DNA of 64,000 nucleotides, taken from NCBI GenBank assembly GCA_947488175.1, contig CANKYO010000007.1, forward strand, positions 1 to 64,000, read 5' to 3'. A program made the position numbers and the translations under genes. The notes beneath the pieces were generated by a model. That model saw only the letters and a program-made list of their open reading frames with translations. It searched no databases and was not told the DNA's origin. The DNA comes from an uncultured Paracoccaceae bacterium. Its GTDB lineage: Bacteria > Pseudomonadota > Alphaproteobacteria > Rhodobacterales > Rhodobacteraceae. Positions 34,514 through 41,650 of the stretch are shown piece by piece. The number at the start of each line of letters is the position of its first letter. Positions within the stretch are counted from its first letter, which is position 1.

Positions 34514-34829
34514 CCTCTTCGTTCGCAGCCTTTTGCTGCTTCATCTGCACCTCTTTGGCGGATCGCATCATGGTCAGAACACCGGCTGCGAGGCCAAAGA
34601 ATATAAACAGCACCAGAAAAATCGGCATGGTCCCAAACAGGGTATCCAGCCCGTATCCGATGCCAAAGCCAATCGCGAGACCGGCCACAAGCTCTATCAC
34701 CATCCGCCAGGCCAACTGTGCCTGAGAATAATGTTCTTCCGCGTGGTCCTTGACCGTTTCCGGCTCTTTGAGCTGCGCAATCTTCGCCTCTAGCGCCTTG
34801 AGGCGGTCAGCGTCGTCGCGTTCAGACAT
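34494..34829 (-). CDS. atpI: ATP synthase assembly protein AtpI
   Basis: A 111-residue protein with a charged N-terminus and two membrane helices ([20 protein letters not shown] and [15 protein letters not shown]). The GxGxG-rich pattern is typical of AtpI, which helps c-ring assembly and magnesium binding. It opens the F0 operon; the F1 genes are not in this window. The ATG at 34829 is preferred over a TTG 9 bases upstream. Confidence 0.9.
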   Translation of the reverse strand: MSERDDADRLKALEAKIAQLKEPETVKDHAEEHYSQAQLAWRMVIELVAGLAIGFGIGYGLDTLFGTMPIFLVLFIFFGLAAGVLTMMRSAKEVQMKQQKAANEEGDARGD

Positions 34830-34979
34830 TGGTCCCAAACCCTTCGAAAGGTTGTGTTTGGTCTAGGGTGGAGGTGCGGCAGAGTCAAGCGGGTGCAGAT
34901 ACTGATTAACCTTCTGTTTTTGTTGTGAATTTACGGCACAGTAATACTTGGATCGCGCCCTTTGGATGGCATTTGGTAT

Positions 34980-34995
34980 TCAACCGAATGGTTGA
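34980..34995. promoter_or_regulatory. Candidate ArsR operator
   Basis: TCAACCGAATGGTTGA is an inverted repeat with 6-base arms, 31 bases before the ArsR start. Position and form fit an autorepressor site. Confidence 0.5.
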
Positions 34996-35026
34996 CGTTT
35001 TGCCTCGATACCCCTTAATCGCGATC

Positions 35027-35347
35027 ATGACCCAACCGCTCGACATCATCTTTTCGGCCCTTGCCGACCCGACCCGCCGCGCGATCCTTGCCATGCTGCT
35101 TGAGGATGACATGGCCGTCACCGATGTGGCGGAACCGTTTGCGATGTCACTCGCTGCAATATCCAAGCATCTGGGGGTTCTGACCGCCGCTGGCCTGATT
35201 TCACAGGAAAAGCGTGGCCGGGTAAAATGGTGCAAATTGGAACCCGACGCGCTGCGCGAAGCGTCGGTCTGGATGCAGGCGTTTGGACAGATGGAGGCGA
35301 TCGATCTGGACGCGTTCGAGGCATTTCTGGAGCGCGAGCTGGAATAG
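35027..35347 (+). CDS. ArsR-family transcriptional regulator
   Basis: A 106-residue single-domain winged helix protein: DIIFSALADPTRRAIL, then VAEPFAMSLAAISKHLGVL and the wing GLISQEKRGRVKWCKLEPDAL. The metal-binding CxC of classic ArsR/SmtB is missing, and this subtype usually pairs with an SRPBCC gene. No such gene follows; instead a 51-nt hairpin and A/T-rich DNA begin. The upstream frame to 34925 runs through the candidate operator and is rejected as start. Confidence 0.85.
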   Translation: MTQPLDIIFSALADPTRRAILAMLLEDDMAVTDVAEPFAMSLAAISKHLGVLTAAGLISQEKRGRVKWCKLEPDALREASVWMQAFGQMEAIDLDAFEAFLERELE

Positions 35348-35456
35348 TCGAGCAACCTTCAAAATCGCGCATATAACTGTGATCGCCTGGATCACGATCT
35401 TCGAAATAATAATCTTTGCCAACGCGAGCACGTTCACCTGCTGCAATTTGCCACGC

Positions 35457-35507
35457 AGGTCCTGCCATGAACCGTCCTGTTTGGTAGGATGGTTCATGGC
35501 AGGACCT
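35457..35507. repeat. 51-nt near-perfect hairpin
   Basis: AGGTCCTGCCATGAACC (35457-35473) and GGTTCATGGCAGGACCT (35491-35507) are perfect 17-base complements. Inside them TCCT and AGGA pair again around a 7-base loop, leaving one G/T step. It stands in the 271-base space between the ArsR gene and the sterol-desaturase gene. No U-tract follows on either strand. It could be a mobile-element end, a MITE-like unit, a replication-pausing cruciform or part of a small RNA. Confidence 0.6.
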
Positions 35508-35569
35508 CGGTCATCAGCGCTTCTGGCGCGGTTTCCGCGAGGTGCGCGTTCTCGATCCGACCGGTTGCC

Positions 35570-35581
35570 GACCGATCGGTC
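35570..35581. promoter_or_regulatory. TetR-type operator sequence
   Basis: GACCGATCGGTC is a perfect 12-base palindrome within CCGACCGATCGGTCAG, the form recognised by many TetR regulators. No TetR gene adjoins. The A/T-poor sequence to its left codes for nothing convincing, so it may be the left-over promoter of a lost gene. Confidence 0.4.
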
Positions 35582-35618
35582 AGTGTCTGAAAAGTGTTGT
35601 GGCAGCACCAAGCGCGAA

Positions 35619-36494
35619 TTAGCCGCGTTCTTTGACCTGTTTTGGCGTTGGAACAGAACGTGACTTGGACGGTCGGGCCGCCCATCTACTCTTTTCGATG
35701 GTTATCAGCCGCGCCCATTCGCGCAACGGATATGTGAAGATATGGATGGGATTCTTGTCTTCCACGCCGCTGCTGAGCGCACCCATCTTCTCCTTGCAAA
35801 GTCCGGGATTGTAGTAGGTGCCAAAAACCAGATCAAAGACAGGAAAAACGCCAGCGAGATTCTTGCCATATGCCTCGGGCACATCTGCGTGATGCCAACG
35901 ATGGAAAACCGGAGAGGCGATAACGTATTTGAAAGGACCATGGTCGAAATCCAGATCCATATGTACATACATGCCGTGCAGGGTTTGAAGCAGCATCACG
36001 ACGGGAATGGCTTGCGGCATCTGCAACCAGGTCAACAAGATGATATAGTTCAAATGCATCATCAACCATTCAAGGATGTGCACACGATAAAGGGAAAGAG
36101 CGTTGACATGTGTGTCGGAATGATGGGCCGCATGGGTTGGCCAGCCCCATCGCGTGTGCATTATTCTGTGGATGACATAGTCGGCAAAATCCTTCGCGGC
36201 GAGACCGAATAAGCATACCACCACGATCGGCACGTTATCCCACGTAGCGGGATCTATCGTGGGAATACCCAATGCTGCATAGGCCGATTGAGCGAACGAA
36301 CCGATGTCCTTGACGAACCAGGCGAGCAGCAACACGTTGCCGAACATGACAGCTGCGGTGGCAAAGGTGTTTTCAGCCGCATGCCTGCTAAGCTCTTCTT
36401 TCTTGCCGAACAGGAAATACAGCACGTAGCTGGAAAAAAGCCCTATAAGAAGAATATGAGTTATTGTTAGTTCAGGGATCCAATTCACAGCCAC
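35619..36494 (-). CDS. Sterol desaturase / fatty acid hydroxylase family protein
   Basis: A 291-residue membrane protein with four helices and the eight-His di-iron motif: HRIMH, HAAHH, and HRWHHAD plus a VHMDLDFDHG segment. Family members oxidise sterols, carotenoids or fatty acids with O2. The substrate cannot be told. The gene and its 5' flank are richer in A/T than their neighbours. It lies between a regulator without a partner and a truncated cysG, which suggests an inserted segment. Confidence 0.85.
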   Translation of the reverse strand: MAVNWIPELTITHILLIGLFSSYVLYFLFGKKEELSRHAAENTFATAAVMFGNVLLLAWFVKDIGSFAQSAYAALGIPTIDPATWDNVPIVVVCLFGLAAKDFADYVIHRIMHTRWGWPTHAAHHSDTHVNALSLYRVHILEWLMMHLNYIILLTWLQMPQAIPVVMLLQTLHGMYVHMDLDFDHGPFKYVIASPVFHRWHHADVPEAYGKNLAGVFPVFDLVFGTYYNPGLCKEKMGALSSGVEDKNPIHIFTYPLREWARLITIEKSRWAARPSKSRSVPTPKQVKERG

Positions 36495-36730
36495 ACACCC
36501 AGTTCATGTTTCGCGAAAGCATTGCAACCAACTCGTGGCTCGATTCAGTTAATTATTAAAGACCAAGAAAGAGTGCACAAATTGGCCAAAATATGACCAA
36601 ATCTAGCTCGCCTCTTTCAACTACGCCGGTTCGGAATGTCATTTTGCGCCGCGATAACCATTATATAGAGGGCAGTAGAGTTGTCCGTTTTCATTTGCCT
36701 GATGGCGTTAGACTCTGCAAACCCTTATGC

Positions 36731-37813
36731 TCAGCTTCCAGTCATAAAAACTGATGAGTTCATCTCGCCGCGTTCTGTGAGACCTTGAACCATGCTCGCA
36801 GCCGCCGCACAAGCCGCAGTGACGCCCGGGACAACTTCAAAAGGGATGCCGTTTGCTTTGATCGCATCGGTCTCCTCGGTGGTCCGGCGGAAGATACCCG
36901 GGTCACCACATTTCAAACGAACCACACGATGCCCGCGTTTGGCCGTGGCGACGAGGCTTTGTGTGATCTTTTCCTGTGGCCAACTGTGACAGCCTGGAGC
37001 TTTACCGACATAAATGCGTTCCGCATCCCGGCGGGCCAGTTCAAGGATTTCAGGATCAAGCAACCTGTCATAGTAAATGACATCCGCTTCTTGCAGCCGC
37101 TGTACCCCGCGCAGGGTGATCAGGTCTTTGGCACCGGGGCCAGCGCCGACAATACTGATGCTGCCGCCAGTTTTCTGGCCGAACTCACCAGTCTCAATAG
37201 CGGTTTTGATAAGTCTCGCGGCGTCGCGTTCTGCACCGCTTGCAAACAGACGACGTGGACTATCATTGAACACCCATCGCCACAGATCGCGACGGGTCCG
37301 CGGGGCCAGCCGCATTGATGCGGCGTTTCGCAAACGTCCCGCAAGTGCTGCAAGATCACCAAGTCGCGGCTCAAGTATCTCTTCCAGTTTGGTCTTGATC
37401 TGACGGGCCAGGACCGGTGCTGTCCCTTCGGTTCCGATGGCTACAACAACCGGATCGCGATCCACAATCGATGGTGTGATGGCGTCGCAAAGCTGTGGCT
37501 GGTCGACGACATTCACAGTCGCACCCGCATCCTTGGCCATGGCATGCAAAGCCATGTCGATGCCGGGGCAACCGGTGGCAATGAAAACCAGCGCGCAATC
37601 GGCAAAACTATGACCCGAAATGCGACCGGTCTCATGCGCTATGCGGCCCGCAGCGGCAAGATCGGCGAGTTCGGCCTCGAGGACCGGTGCCAGAACAATC
37701 ACCTTGGCCTCTGTCTTCAGGATTAGGCGTGCCTTTTGCGCGGCTTGCTCGCCTCCGCCAACAACGACAACGCGGCGACCGGTCATCCGAAGAAACATGG
37801 GAAAGGTTTTCAT
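36731..37813 (-). pseudogene. cysG: Siroheme synthase CysG, C-terminally truncated
   Basis: A 360-residue protein. Residues 1-210 are the precorrin-2 dehydrogenase/ferrochelatase part (MTGRRVVVVGGGEQAAQKA and VATGCPGID-like sites). From about residue 216 the uroporphyrinogen-III methyltransferase part begins (SIVGAGPGAKDLITLRG, RLKCGDPGIF, EVVPGVTAACAAAASM). It stops after LTERGEMNSSVFMTGS, about 145 residues in, where 240-250 are normal; the last 100 residues, which complete SAM binding and the dimer, are missing. No remnant is found downstream. It is coupled to the TrpD2-like gene by a 4-base overlap. Whether it still makes siroheme is uncertain. Confidence 0.75.
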
Positions 37814-38745
37814 GCCGACATGCTTTCATGTTGGTGGCGGGCATCCCACAGACCTTTGGCCATGTGATGCGCATCAACCAGCGTTGGTGCGGCTTTGAGC
37901 GTCCAAAGCGCCACCGCGGCGGTACCAGTGACAGTGGCGATGGCGAATGGATCATGCTCCGTCCCATACCAGAGCGCTCGCAGATCAATGCTACGGCCCG
38001 CTTCGTGCAAGCGACGGGTATCCTGCAGAATGGGCGCGGCGATTTCCTGGATATGCGCACCATCGCGCAAGCCAAAGACGGTGATCGCCTTGGACGGATG
38101 CCGCTCGAACTCACCGCCGCCACCTTTGATGATACTCAGATCACGCTGGCCCAGTAACTCTGCGGCCTGTGCTTGTAAGCCCCGATAGGACGGATGGAAA
38201 ACACCCTGCACTGTTGCAGGTGCTTGTGCAGGGTTCCACATGCGAAGCACGGTATTGATACAGGACCGAAGCCCAAGGCTATCCCGCAAATTCAGCAGCG
38301 CATGGGCTGCGGGGCTGAGTGTTTCCAAAGCATGGTAGGTGACCGAAGGCCCGGCGATATCCAGCGCCTTGCGGACGCTGGCCCCCGGAGATTGATGCGC
38401 ATTCTGGCCATGAATCGAAACGCGGTAGCCTGCCTGGCCCACCAGCCGGGCGGCCAGCAAGAAAAGCGGGGCACCCCGACTGCGGCCCGCCGCATATGAG
38501 GGCCAGTCGAGGTCGGCAGATGGAAGTTTCCCATCGACATGGTCCCGCAAAGCCGCCGTGAAGCCCGCGATTTCCGCAGGTGTCTCGCCCCGCAATCGCA
38601 TGACCATCAAAAGGGCACCGATCGCTTCGGGGGCCGCTTCACCGTCCAGGATCAGGGTCATCGCCTCTTGCGCCTCTGCCATGGTCATGGCGCGCGCGCG
38701 GCCTTTTCCCCGAGCGACGATACGGACAAACGGTGCGAGGCTCAT
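37810..38745 (-). CDS. TrpD2-like (anthranilate phosphoribosyltransferase fold) protein
   Basis: A 311-residue protein of the YbiB/TrpD2 type. The N-terminal helical domain AMTMAEAQEAMTLILDGEAAP fits the nucleoside phosphorylase-like family, and GALLMVMRLRGET is its conserved turn. The GTGGD-like PRPP loop of TrpD is replaced (GRSRGAPLFLLAARLV), so TrpD activity is unlikely. E. coli YbiB binds nucleic acids. The position within a nitrate operon, coupled to nasA and cysG by 4-base overlaps, recurs in Rhodobacteraceae, but I know no function. Confidence 0.75.
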   Translation of the reverse strand: MSLAPFVRIVARGKGRARAMTMAEAQEAMTLILDGEAAPEAIGALLMVMRLRGETPAEIAGFTAALRDHVDGKLPSADLDWPSYAAGRSRGAPLFLLAARLVGQAGYRVSIHGQNAHQSPGASVRKALDIAGPSVTYHALETLSPAAHALLNLRDSLGLRSCINTVLRMWNPAQAPATVQGVFHPSYRGLQAQAAELLGQRDLSIIKGGGGEFERHPSKAITVFGLRDGAHIQEIAAPILQDTRRLHEAGRSIDLRALWYGTEHDPFAIATVTGTAAVALWTLKAAPTLVDAHHMAKGLWDARHQHESMSA

Positions 38746-41318
38746 TCCGCGGCCATCGGAATCGATGCCTCTGCCAAAAGCGCGGTCAGTTCGGGCTTGC
38801 AGGAACCGCAATTGGTTCCCGCGCATGTGGCCTCGCCCAGGGCGGCGACACTGCGCGCCCCATTTGCCACCGCGGCAAGAAGCGTGTTGCGACCAACGCT
38901 GAAACAGGCGCAGACGGTTGCGCCCGCATCGGGCATATCGGCCGCGCTGCGGCCAGCGAGGGCGATCAAAGGCGGTGTGCTGGTGCCGATAAAACCGTTG
39001 ATGGCCGAACGCGACAGGACCACCGGCTCAGCGGCCACGAACAAAAGGGCGGTGATCCGGCAGTCTTCCGCGATGGCAACGCGTACCATTCCTGCAGAGG
39101 GGTCGATCTGGATCGATACATCACCAATCGCCTGTCCTGAAAGCCTACGCGCTTCTGCTTCCCAGCATGCTGGCATTTGGCTACCGGCCAATTCAACCTG
39201 CCATCCGGTTTGCGTGCGGGCGATGGCCGCATAAGGGGTCTGCGGCTTTGGCTGGTTCACACAGACAAGAAAGCCATACCATTTGGGTTTATAAAGCGTT
39301 GCTGTGACCGCACAGGATTTCAGCGCGGGCTGGCCGGAGATAGGATCAGTTACAGGTGCCGTCAGGCTGTTGACGATGCCAGAGGTCGTGCGCTGACGTG
39401 TCCAGTGCATCGGCGCGAATAGCTGGCCCGGTGCCACGCGCGGTGTGACCAGCGCCCGCAGGATTGCGCCGCCATAAATGCTTTCGACGCGGATAAGGGC
39501 ACCAGCGTTTACCTCAAGCGATGCGGCGTCTTGTGGGTGCATCTCGACATATGGCTCGGCCAGATGCGCCCCCAGCCGCGCGGATTTTCCCGTGCGCGTC
39601 ATTGTGTGCCACTGGTCGCGATTGCGGCCCGTGTTCAGCGTAAACCTTTGGTGTTTCCGCTGCGGTGCCTTGACCGGGATCATGCGCGCCTTGCCATCAG
39701 GATGGTAAAACCGCCCATCCGAAAAGAACCGGTGGCCGTTCTGTGGCCATTGGGTCGGTACCAGACGGGCATAGTCAACATCGGCAAAGATGCTCAGATC
39801 CAGGTCGCGCGGAAACTGCGATGTGGCCGCATCAAGGGCAATATACTCGGCAAAGACATCGGCCGGTGTCTTGTAAGCAAACGCATGCCCGAAACCCATG
39901 CGCGTTGCCACATCGCTGATAATCGCCCAGTCAGGGCGGGCTGATCCGGGCGCTGGCAAAAAGGCCCGTTGGCGTGAAAGGCGACGTTCGGAATTGGTGA
40001 CTGTGCCATCCTTTTCGCCCCAGCCCGTCGCAGGCAGGCAGACATGGGACAAATCCGTGGTGTCGGTGTTTTCCATTATGTCGGACGTGACAACAAAGGG
40101 CACATTTGCGATTGCCGCAGCAACACCCTCGGCATCAGGCAGGGACACCGCCGGGTTGGTGGACATCACCCAAAGCGCCTTGATATCGCCATTGGCGCAG
40201 GCCTTGAATAGATCAACGGCCTTCAGCCCAGGCTTTGTACATATGGTGGGGCTGTTCCAGAAATCCCGCACCGCCTGCCGGTGATCCGGATTATCCAGTT
40301 CCAGATGGTTGGCGAGCATGTTGGCCAGCCCACCGACCTCACGGCCGCCCATGGCATTTGGTTGGCCGGTGACGGAAAACGGCCCCATACCGGGTTTGCC
40401 AATGCGCCCTGTGGCCAGATGACAGTTGAGGATCGCATTCACCTTATCCGTACCGCACGCGGATTGGTTGACACCCTGCGAATAGACAGTGACGACCTTT
40501 GGCGTCGCGGCCCAAAGCCTGTAGAATGCCGCGCGATCCTGCGCGCTCAGGCCGGTGTCGGCAAGGTCAGTGTGGTGGGCTGCGGTCAACGTCTCCTGCA
40601 GTCCGTTAACGTGATGCCCAATAAATCCATCATCCAATTGTCCGCCGTCGGCCAGATGCGTCAGAAGCCCGTTGAACAGGGCGACATCCCCATCGGGGGC
40701 AATCTGCAAATACAGATCGGCAAGGTCAGTCGTCGCGGTGCGGCGCGGATCGATATTGACGACACGCATCTCTGGCCGCGCGTCTTTCGCTGCGGCAATC
40801 CGCTGAAACAGGACAGGATGACACCAGGCTAGGTTGGATCCGACCAGCACGATCAGGTCCGCCTCTTCAAGGTCCGCATAAGTGCCGGGAATGGTATCGG
40901 TGCCAAAGGCACGCTTGTGCCCGGCGACAGATGACGCCATGCAAAGCCTTGAATTCGTGTCGATATTCGCCGATCCAATGAAGCCTTTCATCAGCTTATT
41001 GGCGACATAATAATCCTCAGTCAACAACTGACCCGAGGCATAGAATGCCACGCTGTCAGGGCCGTGTTCGGCAATCGCGGCACTGAACTTGTCCGCTACG
41101 AGATCAAGCGCTTCATCCCAACTGGCCTGCTGGCCGTCAATCTTGGGATGCAGAAGCCGTCCATCAAGGTCAATCGTTTCACCCAACGCGGCCCCCTTCG
41201 AACAGAGCCGCCCAAAGTTCGCAGGATGGTCCGGGTCACCTTTGATCGTGCCGTCAGCCCCGGCAAGGACGCCGCAGCCAACGCCGCAATAGGGGCAGGT
41301 GGTGCGGGTCAGGTTCAT
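38742..41318 (-). CDS. nasA: Assimilatory nitrate reductase catalytic subunit
   Basis: An 858-residue molybdopterin enzyme. Cys8, Cys11, Cys15 and Cys39 bind the [4Fe-4S] cluster (CPYCGVGC...GRLCSKG), and Cys126 in SRLCMASS is the molybdenum ligand of the Nas type. Further bis-MGD motifs and the C-terminal dinucleotide-binding domain follow. The end carries a BFD-like [2Fe-2S] domain (VCACFSVGRN...CAGTNCGSCKPEL). It reduces nitrate to nitrite in the cytoplasm. Overlaps of 4 bases with nirD and with the TrpD2-like gene show tight coupling. Confidence 0.95.
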   Translation of the reverse strand: MNLTRTTCPYCGVGCGVLAGADGTIKGDPDHPANFGRLCSKGAALGETIDLDGRLLHPKIDGQQASWDEALDLVADKFSAAIAEHGPDSVAFYASGQLLTEDYYVANKLMKGFIGSANIDTNSRLCMASSVAGHKRAFGTDTIPGTYADLEEADLIVLVGSNLAWCHPVLFQRIAAAKDARPEMRVVNIDPRRTATTDLADLYLQIAPDGDVALFNGLLTHLADGGQLDDGFIGHHVNGLQETLTAAHHTDLADTGLSAQDRAAFYRLWAATPKVVTVYSQGVNQSACGTDKVNAILNCHLATGRIGKPGMGPFSVTGQPNAMGGREVGGLANMLANHLELDNPDHRQAVRDFWNSPTICTKPGLKAVDLFKACANGDIKALWVMSTNPAVSLPDAEGVAAAIANVPFVVTSDIMENTDTTDLSHVCLPATGWGEKDGTVTNSERRLSRQRAFLPAPGSARPDWAIISDVATRMGFGHAFAYKTPADVFAEYIALDAATSQFPRDLDLSIFADVDYARLVPTQWPQNGHRFFSDGRFYHPDGKARMIPVKAPQRKHQRFTLNTGRNRDQWHTMTRTGKSARLGAHLAEPYVEMHPQDAASLEVNAGALIRVESIYGGAILRALVTPRVAPGQLFAPMHWTRQRTTSGIVNSLTAPVTDPISGQPALKSCAVTATLYKPKWYGFLVCVNQPKPQTPYAAIARTQTGWQVELAGSQMPACWEAEARRLSGQAIGDVSIQIDPSAGMVRVAIAEDCRITALLFVAAEPVVLSRSAINGFIGTSTPPLIALAGRSAADMPDAGATVCACFSVGRNTLLAAVANGARSVAALGEATCAGTNCGSCKPELTALLAEASIPMAAE

Positions 41319-41650
41319 GCCGCCGCCTGTGCACGTAAAAACGACCGGTCCAACAAAATACGCCTGTTTTCAATGCGGGCAGGATAGGTGGTGACTTGGC
41401 CATCATCTTCGCCCTGTGCTTGCCCGGTTTCGAGCGAGATTACCCAGTTATGCAGTGGGCAGGTGACCGATTTGCCATGCACGATCCCCTCTGCCAAGGG
41501 GCCTGCCTTATGCGGACAGGCGTTATTCAGCGCAAAGACTTCGTCGTCGGCAGTGCGAAAGACCGCAACACAGCCGTCGGACGTTTTGACTACTCGCGCC
41601 CCCCGCTGCGGGATGTCATCAAGGGCCGCAATATCAATCCAATTGGTCAT
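41315..41650 (-). CDS. nirD: Nitrite reductase small subunit NirD
   Basis: A 111-residue Rieske-like protein with its cluster ligands present: Cys45, His47 (CPHKAG) and Cys64, His67 (CPLHNW). It partners NirB in NADH-dependent reduction of nitrite to ammonium. E. coli NirD has lost these ligands, but in this type they are kept. It overlaps nirB and nasA by 4 bases each. Confidence 0.94.
   Translation of the reverse strand: MTNWIDIAALDDIPQRGARVVKTSDGCVAVFRTADDEVFALNNACPHKAGPLAEGIVHGKSVTCPLHNWVISLETGQAQGEDDGQVTTYPARIENRRILLDRSFLRAQAAA

Noticed and set aside
35457..35507. The 51-nt hairpin as a rho-independent terminator
   Set aside because: No run of T follows on either strand, and the stem is far longer than usual; kept as a structural finding instead.
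35494..35685. 63-residue minus-strand frame near the TetR-type palindrome
   Set aside because: I considered a TetR remnant, but the residues show no helix-turn-helix and the frame overlaps the end of the desaturase gene.
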